Assembly: GCA_937960645.1 (NCBI GenBank)
Contig: CALGPJ010000006.1
Coordinates: forward strand, 210,868 to 253,243
DNA: 42,376 nt
Direction of reading: 5' to 3'
DNA from: an uncultured Spirochaetia bacterium
Lineage (GTDB): Bacteria; Spirochaetota; Spirochaetia; JABEVK01
The notes under the pieces were generated by a model, which was given only the letters and a program-made list of their open reading frames with translations, searched no databases and was not told where the DNA came from. Both the position numbers and the translations under genes were made by a program. Of the stretch, positions 7,563 through 16,658 are shown in pieces (positions within the stretch are counted from its first letter, which is position 1; every line of letters starts with the position of its first letter).

Positions 7563-9993
7563 ATTTGAGTGTTTCGATCAGCTTTTCGGCATCGCCGGCC
7601 CTTAACATCGAGGTATCCAGGTTTAGGCGCTGTTCCAGGCGAGCGATGGCCAGGGGAAGTTCACCAAGCAACTTCCACTCCCATTTACCGGAATCGAGGC
7701 AGACTCTCAGGCCCTGAGTACTTGCCCAATTCTCCCAAAGGGAGCGTAGTCGAGCCCACAGTCGCAAATAATCGTTTTGCCCCCAGTTCAACAGAAGGCT
7801 GCCGCTGCCTTCCAAAGTTTTTAGGGTCCACACACCGGAGTCAAATTTCCACAGAGATCGCAGAAGAACCAACCCGTTTTTCACTTTGACGACGGTCTTC
7901 CAGGACTGATCGCCGAGTTGATAGTGGATGAGTTCCAAAACTTGGCTGCCCTGCACCTCGGAGGCGCATAGGCTATCCCAGATCTTGGCTCGATCCAGGT
8001 TGATTTCATCGAGTTTGAGAAGTTTACTCAAGCTCTTTACCAAAACCTGGTCCAGCGAACGATCCCCGGGAAAGAACTTTTGTATCATTTCCCGGACTGC
8101 CGGTCGAACATGCCGAAAAATCCTGGCCCATCCGTTTTGTAATCCCAAAATCAGCTCATGAAAGAAGACGACCATGTCCCGATAGTGTTGCAAACTGGGG
8201 CGTTCCAGAGAGGTGTCCTCGATGACGATCTTCCGGTAAGCCCGGTTTTGGTCGTCTTCGAGCAGGTTAAGCAGCAGACAGCCGGCAAGGAGGCTCCAGG
8301 AACTCTCGTCGAATCTTGCGAACAGAACGGAGCAGACCAGGCCGGCCAAATCTGTCTCGTTTTTGTTCAGGAAAGGGATATTCTTGGCCAGGTACCCGGC
8401 GATCCTGAGGTGATTTTGGTGGTGCGGTTGGGGAGACTTTTTCCCCACATCCAGAAACTTTTGGATCAGCGGCAGAAGATTGGCGGGAGGTTGCGGCCCA
8501 TCCTGGAGAATGAGATAGAGCCTCTGCCAGTAATCGAGCCGGATTTTTTGTCGTGCAAGATTCAGCACGGGGAAGCTCAGTGGCCTGCGCGCCGGAATTT
8601 GGCGGTCCCAAATCGAGCGATATTTTGCTTCTGCTGCTGCCTTTTCCTCGTCCGGGGTCAGCGGCAACGGCCAAAGGCTCTCCGGACTTCCCAGCGGGTT
8701 TTCCAGCACCTCGACGTCCGGATGGACGCCGTTATTTGTATAGACATCCTCGAGAAACTTCTCTCGTTGAGAGACGGCGAGCTTTTGAAAGTGTAGAAGA
8801 TGCTTTTTGATTTTGTTAATACCGCCATCGTCCCGAATCAACGCCAAAAGCCTCGCCATCCCCTCGGCGAGATCCGGATCCTTGGCATTGTGTAAAACAG
8901 AAGCCAGCCAGGAGATGAGGTAGGCGCCATTGTTGGTTGCCAACAGCGCAATGGAACTCTGAATAAAAGCTTTGAGCTCTCGAATCATGTCGTAGGGACG
9001 CTGCCCCTTTTCCTGGCGCGCCATCATGTTTTCTTCGAACGATGTGTAAAGGCTAAAACTCAACACCGCTTTGTGGAGGGCTCCCGTGATTTGCGGCAAG
9101 TACTGCTCGATGGCTTTCTCCAATTCCACCACGAGGTTCATGACATAGACCCATTGGATCAAATCGACCTTGCCGGAAAGCCTGTAAAGAAAGGGAAAAA
9201 TATTGACCCTGCAAAACTCGAGAAAGAAGGGAGATTCGAACTTGAGACGTGACCAGGCCGCGAAATACCGCTGAAGCTTGTCGTCCGCCTCGAGTTCACT
9301 GATCCGAAACCTGGCCAAAGGTTTACCGACATATTTGGCGAGGACGTTTTCGATCAAAACCCTGTTCTTTCCCAAAAAAGTCCCGTTAAAAGGAGGTTTC
9401 TGGCGAAGATCGATGAGGCCCAAAGCGATTTTTTCCAGTGCCCAAAAGTTTTTTTCCCTCCAGCTCCGGTAATCGTAATCGAAGTTCATCCTGGGAAGGA
9501 GGACGTACCGTAAGAAGGCCCCTGGGGAAATTTTGGAGCGCGCGAGTTGCACCAATAAAAAAATGAAACTTCGGAGGTGCCGTATCTCGCCTTGAAACTT
9601 CTCGAGGTTATCCATGATCACTTTCAATTCCTCGAGGGGATCGATCCAGAGCTTGTTGCCATTTTTGCAAAAATCTTCGTAAAGTAGGGACATGCCGATT
9701 TTATTGTCCTGACCGCGTAGATCATCGAGTTCTGCTGCGGCCAGGAGTCTGAGCCAAATTTTGCGAGGAATTTTGCTTTGACGCCCAAGCTCTCTCATCT
9801 TGAGCATCCTGGGACTGAGCGCCGAACCCTTGGGGGGCGGAGGATCGGCGCCTTCTTCGGATCGAAACTCCTGGACCTCTTTCCAAGTTTCCGGATCGAT
9901 TTCTTCATCCGGAGACAAGGAGATTTGTTCATCGGCCTCCCTTGGAGAAAACCAGTCGACGAACTCCAGTTCTTCCTGTCTTGAAGCCATCAT
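7561..9993 (-). CDS. Large helical protein of unknown function
   Basis: A protein of about 810 residues with no domain that I recognise. There is no signal peptide or convincing membrane helix. The first ~75 residues are acidic and proline-rich (PDEEIDPETWKE, then PPPPKGSALSP) and look disordered. The rest is leucine- and tryptophan-rich amphipathic helix, like an alpha-solenoid scaffold, with a few predicted strands near the C-terminus. Two start codons sit back to back (MMASRQEEL); the longer upstream frame is unlikely because it runs through the promoter region. No Shine-Dalgarno is visible. It is transcribed divergently from the activase gene, with an inverted repeat over the likely promoter. 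I infer a cytoplasmic, possibly lineage-restricted scaffold protein, without evidence of activity. Confidence 0.75.
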   Translation of the reverse strand: MMASRQEELEFVDWFSPREADEQISLSPDEEIDPETWKEVQEFRSEEGADPPPPKGSALSPRMLKMRELGRQSKIPRKIWLRLLAAAELDDLRGQDNKIGMSLLYEDFCKNGNKLWIDPLEELKVIMDNLEKFQGEIRHLRSFIFLLVQLARSKISPGAFLRYVLLPRMNFDYDYRSWREKNFWALEKIALGLIDLRQKPPFNGTFLGKNRVLIENVLAKYVGKPLARFRISELEADDKLQRYFAAWSRLKFESPFFLEFCRVNIFPFLYRLSGKVDLIQWVYVMNLVVELEKAIEQYLPQITGALHKAVLSFSLYTSFEENMMARQEKGQRPYDMIRELKAFIQSSIALLATNNGAYLISWLASVLHNAKDPDLAEGMARLLALIRDDGGINKIKKHLLHFQKLAVSQREKFLEDVYTNNGVHPDVEVLENPLGSPESLWPLPLTPDEEKAAAEAKYRSIWDRQIPARRPLSFPVLNLARQKIRLDYWQRLYLILQDGPQPPANLLPLIQKFLDVGKKSPQPHHQNHLRIAGYLAKNIPFLNKNETDLAGLVCSVLFARFDESSWSLLAGCLLLNLLEDDQNRAYRKIVIEDTSLERPSLQHYRDMVVFFHELILGLQNGWARIFRHVRPAVREMIQKFFPGDRSLDQVLVKSLSKLLKLDEINLDRAKIWDSLCASEVQGSQVLELIHYQLGDQSWKTVVKVKNGLVLLRSLWKFDSGVWTLKTLEGSGSLLLNWGQNDYLRLWARLRSLWENWASTQGLRVCLDSGKWEWKLLGELPLAIARLEQRLNLDTSMLRAGDAEKLIETLK

Positions 9994-10002
9994 GAAAAGT
10001 TT

Positions 10003-10031
10003 ACGGTTTGTCGCCCAAAAAATCAAACCGT
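10003..10031 (-). promoter_or_regulatory. Inverted repeat over the promoter of the large helical-protein gene
   Basis: ACGGTTTG and CAAACCGT form perfect 8-base arms separated by 13 bases. Read leftward, a TTGATT (-35-like) overlaps one arm, and TAAACT (-10-like) directly follows the other, with 17 bases between them; the -10-like box lies 4-7 bases from the two candidate ATGs. An operator is the simplest reading. An RNA hairpin is possible but would form only in a transcript from upstream. Confidence 0.4.
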
Positions 10032-10118
10032 GGTTTTTACGTGGGATACTCGAGACTCGTAACGATCCTCCATACCAAAATGGTTGCAAAGCCTTTTCAG
10101 TTATGTAATGATTCAAAT

Positions 10119-13100
10119 ATGGAAGAAAAGCTGTTGGGCATCGACATCGGTTCGACAACCGTCAAGGTCGTTGTCTACAATCCCGTCAACGAAAAAGTGG
10201 AATATGCCGATTATCGCCGGCACAATGCCGACCCCCGATCCATCCTGACGAACATTTTGGAAGATGTGGAGCAGTCCTTTCCCGGCACCCGGTTCCGTAC
10301 CGCATTCTGTGGCAGCGCCGGTGAACCTTATGCCCGAAAGACCCGGGCCTTTTTTACCCAGGAGGTCGTCGCGAACACCATCGCCATCAAAAAATTGTTT
10401 CCGTCGGTGCGCACAGCCATCGAGCTTGGGGGCCAGGATGCGAAGGTGATATTTTTCCGGCTGGACGAGAAGAGCGGCAAACCCGTCACCAGCGACATGC
10501 GAATGAACGGTTCCTGCGCAGGAGGCACAGGTGCCTTCATCGACCAAATCGCGGAATTGATCGGCATCCCCTCGGAACGATTCAACGAGCTTGCCGCCCA
10601 GGGAAAACAGGTTTACGAAATTTCGGGCAGATGCGGGGTCTTTGCCAAAACCGATATCCAGCCTCTTCTGAATCAAGGAGTCGCTCTGGAAGACATTGCC
10701 CTGTCGTGTTTCCATGCCGTTGCGAAACAGACCATTGGAGGGCTTGCACAGGGTGTGGACATCCTGGCGCCGGTGATTTTTGAGGGAGGGCCGCTCACCT
10801 TCAACCCGGTACTGATCCATGTGTTTCAGGAGAGGCTCAATCTGAGAGAAGACCAGATATTGATACCCGAAAGGCCCGAACTCATCGTGGCCCTGGGGGC
10901 TGCCCTGTCGACTCAAGTCCTCTACCCCGACCAAAAAAACGAATACATCGGGCTGGCGGGTTTGTTGGCGCAATCCGTTGACGAGCAAAAAACCGATAAC
11001 CCCCGCTCCCAGGTCTTTTTCCATTCCCAGGAGGAACTGCAGACCTTCCTTCGCCGCCATACCCCAAATTGGCAGCCCTTAGTGCTGAAGCCGGGATCGG
11101 TCCTCCAAGCCTGGCTGGGTGTGGACGGGGGCTCGACCACCACCAAGCTCGTCCTCATGACCGACGATGGAACCGTAGCCGATACCTTTTATGCCAACAA
11201 CCAGGGCGAACCCCTGGAGGTATTGCGAAGGGCTCTCCTGGACTTCCAAAAGCGGTGGAAAGAAAAAGGGGTCGATCTGGAAATTCTGGGAGCCGGTACC
11301 ACGGGCTACGCCGAAAATCTTTTTGCAAGGGCCCTCAAAGCCGATTTTCACACCGTGGAGACCGTGGCCCATGCCGAGGCGGCCCGGCAACTGGTTCCCG
11401 ACGTCCAATTCATCCTCGATATCGGCGGTCAGGACATGAAGGCGATTTTTCTCCGCGAGGGTGTGGTAAGCGGGATCACCCTCAACGAGGCCTGTAGCGC
11501 CGGTTGTGGAAGTTTCATCGAAACCTACGCCAAATCCCTCAAGATCCCCGTCCAGCAGGTGGCCCCCCTGGCCTTTCAATCACAAAACCCCAGCCGACTG
11601 GGATCGCGCTGCACCGTGTTCATGAATTCGAGCATCATCACCGAGCAGAAGGCCGGCAAGACGAATGCCGACATCATGGCCGGGTTGTGCCGCTCCGTCA
11701 TCGAAAATGTATTTACCAAGGTGCTGAGGATTTCCAACCTGGAACAGCTCGGTTCGAAAATCGTGGTCCAGGGGGGCACCTTCAAAAACGATGCGGTACT
11801 TCGAGCCTTCGAGCAGTACCTTGGCCATGAAGTGATTCGCCCCCCGCTACCGGGCGAGATGGGAGCCTGGGGAATTGCCCTTCTGACCCGAGATTATGTG
11901 AAAAAACGACGGCAGGAAGACCCCGGCTACGAGACCAGCTTTATCGGCTTGGAAGAGATGGAAAACTTCAGTTATCGGACTACCCCAGGCCAGATTTGCC
12001 AGTTCTGTCAAAACCACTGCAATCGCACCATCGTCACCTTCAACGACGGAACTCATTTCGTTACGGGACATCGTTGCGAAAAAGGCGAAATCCTCGGGGA
12101 CCTTCAGGACCCGCAGGTACGTTCCCGGTTGCTCGAGGCCAACCGGCGATTGCGCGAGGTCCCCGACCTCGTAAAAACCCACCAGGAATTGCTCGTCAAA
12201 GACTGGGATCATCGGGTTTTGTTACCGGAACGCGGACTCACGATTGGCCTGCCCCAGGTGCTGGAATTTTGGCACTCCCTCCCCTTTTGGAAGGCGCTCT
12301 TCGCTTCTTTGGGCTTTGGCGTGCAGCTTTCCCGGACCAGCTCCTATCCCCTGTTTGAAAAAGGTTTGAAGAGCGTCCCTTCAGACACTGCCTGTTTTCC
12401 CGCCAAGATCACCCATGGTCATGTTCAGGACCTCATCGAGAAAAATGTCGACATGATCTTCATGCCGACCTTGATCATGATGCCCAAAGAAAACAAATAC
12501 GCCCAGGGCGGCCACCTCTGTCCCCTGGTCCAGGGCTACCCCACCGTCATCGCCCGACAGGACGAACCTGAAGAGCGGCATGGCATCAAGCTCCTTTCCC
12601 CCACCTTCATCTGGTTCGACACCAGGCAAAAGCAAAAGCAGATCGTGCGTTTCTTAAATGAAACCTTCGGTATCGCTTACGACCTCGGCGTCCGCGCCTA
12701 TCACGAGGCGGAACACGTGAACACGCAGTTCAAAAACCAACTCAAGAAACAGGGCCAGGTAGCTCGAGAATATATTCGAAACAAAAGCGGATTCGGAGTC
12801 ATCCTGGCCGGAAGGCCTTACCACTCCGATCCCCTCATCTCCCACGACGTTTCCAGCCATTTCACAGCCCTGGGCATTCCCGTTCTCACCCTCGATTCTC
12901 TCGAAAACCTTCAAGAGGTGGACATCCGCGAAAGCAGAATGGAATCTTTCAATCCCTTTCATTCCCGAATGCTGGCGGCGGCCCTGGTGTGTTCCGAGAG
13001 CCCTGACCTCGAATTGGTCCAGGTGGTGAGTTTTGGCTGCGGACACGACGCCATCATCAGCGATGAAATCACTCGGATTCTTCGAGAGAAGGCCAGGAAG

Positions 13101-14510
13101 GAGCCTTTGATTCTCAAGCTGGACGAGGGAGAAAACCGAGGCCCCATCGGCATCCGTGTCAAGAGCTTCGTGGAGACGGTACGCTCCCGTCGGGAGAAGT
13201 TTCCCCGACGAGACCCTACGCCGACACGTCTGACCGATTACGCCGTGAAGTTTACCCGGGAAGACAAAAAGCATCGAACCATCCTCATCCCCAACCTTTC
13301 CTATGCCTTCAGCGCCGTCACCCGATCGGTGATCGAACGCGAGGGATACAAGGTTCTCCACATGCCCCTGGCCGATGCACGGGCGATCGAACTGGGCAAG
13401 CGTTACGTGCACAACGATATTTGTTTCCCTGCCCAGGTTAATATCGGGGAAGCCTTAAAGATGCTGGAAAGCGGCACGGTCGACCCCGATACCACCGCCC
13501 TGGGCCTCTCGAAAAATTGCGAGGATTGTCGGGCTGGCCACTACGTTGCCCTGGCGCGCAAGGCCCTGGACGAAGCTGGTTACCCCCAGGTTCCCATCAT
13601 CACCACGGGTAACGATGTCAAAAACATTCATCCCGGTTTTCGGATGAGCATTTGGTTCCAGGTTCGCATGGCCTGGGGCCTGGCCCTCATCGATTCCCTC
13701 GAGGCCATGCTGCATTCGGTCCGTCCATACGAGAAAACGCCGGGGCAGACCGATGAAGTTTTTCATCGGGCGGTAGCAGAGATCTCTCAGGGCATCGGCA
13801 AGGGCATCAAACAGGCAAAGGCGGCCATGCATCGAGCCGTCGAAGCCTTCAACGCCATCGAAGTGGATCGGCAACGGAGAAAACCCCGGGTCGGTATTCT
13901 GGGAGAAATTTTGATCAACTTTCACCCGACAGCCAACGGTGACGTCGAGCGGTATTTGGAAAGCCACGGGATGGAAGTGGTCCTCCCCAGCATGACCGAC
14001 TTTTTTCGACGCTCGTTCCTGGTTCAACAGTGGCAGGCGCGCCAGAAACTTTTACCCAACAATTTTATGGCCCTGGCCATCGGCGGCCTCAACGACAGTA
14101 TCCTCCAGGCCATCGGGAACTCGGTTCACAAGATCATGACGGGATTCCGCTACTACGAGGGAAAACACGATCTGGTGAAGGTCATGAACCACATTCGAGG
14201 AATCATGCCGGAGTCGCTTTTGGTCGGTGAGGGTTGGCTCATGCCGGCCGAAATCATCGAAATGGCCGAGAAGGGAGTCAACAGCTTCGTCATCCTCAGC
14301 CCTTTCGGCTGCCTGCCCAATCATATTTCCGGACGGGGGATGATCAAGACGATCAAAAAGCTTCTTCCCCACGTTCAATTACTGCCCCTGGATTTCGATC
14401 CCGATACCAGTTTTGCCAACGTGGAAAACCGACTTCAGATGCTCGTGATCACCGCGCGGGAGTTGGAAAAAGAGAACGAAGTGGCATCCGAAGCACGATC
14501 ACACTCCTAG
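10119..14510 (+). CDS. Giant acyl-CoA dehydratase activase (two BadF/HgdC-type ATPase domains plus DUF2229 and HgdB-like region)
   Basis: A 1463-residue relative of the ATP-dependent activators of 2-hydroxyacyl-CoA dehydratases and benzoyl-CoA reductases, oxygen-sensitive Fe-S electron donors of anaerobes. Domain 1 (1 to about 285) begins GIDIGSTTVKVVV and has Cys-133 (NGSCAGGTGAF) and Cys-172 (SGRCGVF), matching the two cluster ligands of HgdC. Domain 2 (about 333-620) begins GVDGGSTTTKLVL and repeats the pattern in ACSAGCGSF and GSRCTVF. A Cys-rich segment CQFCQNHCN follows, then a DUF2229-type region and an HgdB-like C-terminus with more cysteines. The start is ATG 10119; no Shine-Dalgarno, and a TGTAAT box nine bases upstream. 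No dehydratase subunits lie nearby, so substrate and partner are unknown. The 3' end overlaps convergent glgX by 62 bases. Confidence 0.85.
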   Translation: MEEKLLGIDIGSTTVKVVVYNPVNEKVEYADYRRHNADPRSILTNILEDVEQSFPGTRFRTAFCGSAGEPYARKTRAFFTQEVVANTIAIKKLFPSVRTAIELGGQDAKVIFFRLDEKSGKPVTSDMRMNGSCAGGTGAFIDQIAELIGIPSERFNELAAQGKQVYEISGRCGVFAKTDIQPLLNQGVALEDIALSCFHAVAKQTIGGLAQGVDILAPVIFEGGPLTFNPVLIHVFQERLNLREDQILIPERPELIVALGAALSTQVLYPDQKNEYIGLAGLLAQSVDEQKTDNPRSQVFFHSQEELQTFLRRHTPNWQPLVLKPGSVLQAWLGVDGGSTTTKLVLMTDDGTVADTFYANNQGEPLEVLRRALLDFQKRWKEKGVDLEILGAGTTGYAENLFARALKADFHTVETVAHAEAARQLVPDVQFILDIGGQDMKAIFLREGVVSGITLNEACSAGCGSFIETYAKSLKIPVQQVAPLAFQSQNPSRLGSRCTVFMNSSIITEQKAGKTNADIMAGLCRSVIENVFTKVLRISNLEQLGSKIVVQGGTFKNDAVLRAFEQYLGHEVIRPPLPGEMGAWGIALLTRDYVKKRRQEDPGYETSFIGLEEMENFSYRTTPGQICQFCQNHCNRTIVTFNDGTHFVTGHRCEKGEILGDLQDPQVRSRLLEANRRLREVPDLVKTHQELLVKDWDHRVLLPERGLTIGLPQVLEFWHSLPFWKALFASLGFGVQLSRTSSYPLFEKGLKSVPSDTACFPAKITHGHVQDLIEKNVDMIFMPTLIMMPKENKYAQGGHLCPLVQGYPTVIARQDEPEERHGIKLLSPTFIWFDTRQKQKQIVRFLNETFGIAYDLGVRAYHEAEHVNTQFKNQLKKQGQVAREYIRNKSGFGVILAGRPYHSDPLISHDVSSHFTALGIPVLTLDSLENLQEVDIRESRMESFNPFHSRMLAAALVCSESPDLELVQVVSFGCGHDAIISDEITRILREKARKEPLILKLDEGENRGPIGIRVKSFVETVRSRREKFPRRDPTPTRLTDYAVKFTREDKKHRTILIPNLSYAFSAVTRSVIEREGYKVLHMPLADARAIELGKRYVHNDICFPAQVNIGEALKMLESGTVDPDTTALGLSKNCEDCRAGHYVALARKALDEAGYPQVPIITTGNDVKNIHPGFRMSIWFQVRMAWGLALIDSLEAMLHSVRPYEKTPGQTDEVFHRAVAEISQGIGKGIKQAKAAMHRAVEAFNAIEVDRQRRKPRVGILGEILINFHPTANGDVERYLESHGMEVVLPSMTDFFRRSFLVQQWQARQKLLPNNFMALAIGGLNDSILQAIGNSVHKIMTGFRYYEGKHDLVKVMNHIRGIMPESLLVGEGWLMPAEIIEMAEKGVNSFVILSPFGCLPNHISGRGMIKTIKKLLPHVQLLPLDFDPDTSFANVENRLQMLVITARELEKENEVASEARSHS

Positions 14511-16605
14511 GCTCCAGGAAATAAGAACTCTGAACCAGGGGCTCCTCCCCAGGGTTCCAAAACCCCGGAGACTTGGCGGTGTCGACACAGAGGTGCCAGG
14601 GGCGTCCTTTTTGGGGGTTGGGAAGGACGAAGGCCTTGGGTTCCCAATAGGTGTTCATCGCCAGGTAGAACAGGTCGTCATCCTTTTCGGCCCCGGTTTC
14701 AAACCGGCTTCCGTCGAGCATACACGCAAGACAGTGGCTATCCCAGGTCCAATCGGGCTCACCGTCAACGCCATACCAAGTAATGTCCTGAATCTGGTTA
14801 CCGGTGTTGTCCCTGCCGTAAAAAAAGGTGGAGCGCCGCAGGGTGGGATGCCGTTTTCGGAGATGAATCAGGTAGCGCACGAACTCGTGATGTTCCCGAT
14901 TTTTTTCGAGAAGTTCCCAGTTTCTCCAGTTGAGCTCGTTATCGTGGCAATAGGTATTGTTGTTGCCTTTCTTGCTGAAGGCCATCTCGTCACCGGAGAG
15001 AAGCATGGGGGTCCCCGCGCTGAAAAGCAGGATGGTCATGAAGTTTTTCATTTGCTTTTTTCGAAGTTCCAGAACATCGGGGTCGTGCGATTCCCCTTCA
15101 ACGCCGCAATTCCAACTCAGGTTGTGATCGGACCCATCCCGTTCGTCCTCGGCATTGCGGATGTTGTGCTTATGGTTGTAGCTCACCAGGTCGTGCAGTG
15201 TAAAACCATCGTGGGCAGTGACGAAATTGATGCTCTGATACGGACGCCGGTACGAATAATGAAACAGATCGGCACTGCCCGTCAACCTCTTGGATATTTC
15301 GGTAACCTTGCCGTTATCCGACTTGACCCAGGCGCGCACATCATCCCGGAATGCGGCGTTCCACTCAGCCCAGCGTTTAGGGAAGCCGCCCACTTGGTAG
15401 AGCCCCGCAGCATCCCAGCCCTCGGCGATGATCTTGGTCGTCGAGAGGATGGGGTCTTTGGCAATGTCGTTCAGGACGGAATGGTTGGGCATCCAGTGAC
15501 CGTTGGCATCCCGTCCCAGAATGGCGGCTAAATCAAATCGAAAGCCATCGACGTGCATGTCCACCACCCAGTAGCGCAGGCTGTCCAGGATCAGGGTCCT
15601 CACCACGGGATGGTTGCAATTGAGGGTGTTGCCACAACCGCTGTAATTTTTGTAGTGTCGCCCATTTTCCAGCATGTAGTAGATGTTGTTGTCCAGTCCT
15701 CGAAAGGAGTGAATGGGACCGTATTCGTTTCCCTCGCCGGTATGATTGTAAACGACATCGAGGATGACCTCGATGCCCGCCTTGTGAAGGGCCTTGACCA
15801 TTTCGCGAAACTCCCTCACGGCCGTGCGCCCATCCTGATCTGAGGCATACCATCGCGCTGGGGCAAAAAAATTGAGCGTGGAGTAGCCCCAAAAATTGAC
15901 CAGCCGTTCTCCGGTGACAGGATCCGTTTTAATGTTTTCCCAGGGATTGAAGTCGTGGATGGGCAGCAGTTCCACCGTGGTGATACCCAACGATTTGAGG
16001 TAGGGGATTTTTTCGACGAGACCCAGGTAGGTGCCGGGAAAACGGACCTTGGACCCGGGATCTTTGGTGAACGCTCGGACGTGCATCTCATAGATGATGC
16101 TGTCCTGCATGGGAATGTTCAGACACTTATCCCCTTCCCAATCGAAGTCCCTGGGATCGGTAACGGCGCTCTTGGCCACGTAGGCGGTATTGTCGAGGTT
16201 GTTAAAACTGGCGTCACCGTTGGGATGGTCCGGCATATGGGCGAAGCTGGACGGATGGGTCCAATCGTATTCCCCAACGATGGCTGTGGCATAGGGGTCC
16301 ATCAGGAGCTTGTTGGCATTGAACCGGTGGCCTTCCCCAAGAGGATCGTAGGGTCCGCCGACGTAGTAGCCATAGAGCTGGCCAGGTTTCACATCGTAGA
16401 TATAAATATGCCAAACATCCCCGGTGCGATTGAGCTCCGGCGATAACACGAATCGGGCACTGGGGGAATCATCCTGGGGTTTTTCGAAAAATACCAGTTC
16501 CACCGAGTGTGCGTGACGGGAGTAGAGGGCAAAATTACAGCCCTGATGGTCCATTCTGGCACCAAATTGATATGGGGATCCCGGCTCCACGCGGAAGGTC
16601 TTCAT
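14449..16605 (-). CDS. glgX: Glycogen debranching enzyme GlgX (GH13 isoamylase type)
   Basis: A 718-residue glycoside hydrolase of family 13 that cleaves alpha-1,6 branches of glycogen or limit dextrin in the cytoplasm. The N-terminal CBM48-like domain starts at PGSPYQFGARMDHQGCNFAL. The catalytic barrel shows the conserved blocks DVVYNHTGEGNEYG, DGFRFDLAAILGRD (nucleophile Asp), IIAEGWDAAG (acid/base Glu) and FVTAHDGFTLHDLVSYNHKHN. Length is typical for GlgX/TreX. ATG 16605 is preferred to an upstream TTG; ten bases before it lies TATAAC, with TTGTCA 15 bases further up inside a palindrome shared with the divergent kinase gene. No other glycogen gene is in the window. Isoamylase is the main alternative name. 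Confidence 0.92.
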   Translation of the reverse strand: MKTFRVEPGSPYQFGARMDHQGCNFALYSRHAHSVELVFFEKPQDDSPSARFVLSPELNRTGDVWHIYIYDVKPGQLYGYYVGGPYDPLGEGHRFNANKLLMDPYATAIVGEYDWTHPSSFAHMPDHPNGDASFNNLDNTAYVAKSAVTDPRDFDWEGDKCLNIPMQDSIIYEMHVRAFTKDPGSKVRFPGTYLGLVEKIPYLKSLGITTVELLPIHDFNPWENIKTDPVTGERLVNFWGYSTLNFFAPARWYASDQDGRTAVREFREMVKALHKAGIEVILDVVYNHTGEGNEYGPIHSFRGLDNNIYYMLENGRHYKNYSGCGNTLNCNHPVVRTLILDSLRYWVVDMHVDGFRFDLAAILGRDANGHWMPNHSVLNDIAKDPILSTTKIIAEGWDAAGLYQVGGFPKRWAEWNAAFRDDVRAWVKSDNGKVTEISKRLTGSADLFHYSYRRPYQSINFVTAHDGFTLHDLVSYNHKHNIRNAEDERDGSDHNLSWNCGVEGESHDPDVLELRKKQMKNFMTILLFSAGTPMLLSGDEMAFSKKGNNNTYCHDNELNWRNWELLEKNREHHEFVRYLIHLRKRHPTLRRSTFFYGRDNTGNQIQDITWYGVDGEPDWTWDSHCLACMLDGSRFETGAEKDDDLFYLAMNTYWEPKAFVLPNPQKGRPWHLCVDTAKSPGFWNPGEEPLVQSSYFLEPRSVIVLRMPLRSLFPTPAR

Positions 16606-16615
16606 TGAGAACAAA

Positions 16616-16642
16616 GTTATACCGTTGTCAAGGAAATGACAA
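16616..16642 (-). promoter_or_regulatory. Candidate glgX promoter
   Basis: On the minus strand, TTGTCA (16642-16637, right arm of the palindrome), a 15-base spacer and TATAAC (16621-16616) precede the glgX ATG by ten bases. The spacer is shorter than ideal, so confidence is modest. Confidence 0.4.
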
Positions 16643-16645
16643 CGG
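16622..16645. promoter_or_regulatory. Perfect 24-base palindrome carrying both divergent -35 boxes
   Basis: CCGTTGTCA, six spacer bases (AGGAAA) and TGACAACGG make perfect 9-base arms in the 53-base gap between glgX and the kinase gene. Each arm contains TTGTCA reading outward, so one symmetric element supplies the -35 hexamer of both promoters. It may be a repressor or activator site that co-controls the two genes, or only the consequence of two back-to-back promoters. Confidence 0.6.
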
Positions 16646-16653
16646 GTTAGAGT
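16625..16653 (+). promoter_or_regulatory. Promoter of the ABC1/UbiB-type kinase gene, likely leaderless
   Basis: TTGTCA (16625-16630), a 17-base spacer and TAGAGT (16648-16653) stand five bases before the ATG at 16659. No Shine-Dalgarno is present. The -35 box lies within the left arm of the palindrome. Confidence 0.5.
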
Positions 16654-16658
16654 GGTTC

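Noticed and set aside
10003-10040. Hairpin plus TTTTT read as a plus-strand terminator
   Set aside because: No plus-strand gene ends just upstream, and the loop of 13 bases is large; an operator of the minus-strand gene is more plausible.
10113-14378. Several antisense frames of 100-315 codons opposite the activase gene
   Set aside because: All are shadows of a clearly coding strand with conserved cysteine motifs; their compositions are atypical and no control signals precede them.
14593-15531. A 312-codon plus-strand frame inside glgX
   Set aside because: glgX is unmistakable on the other strand; the frame has no start signal and no domain.
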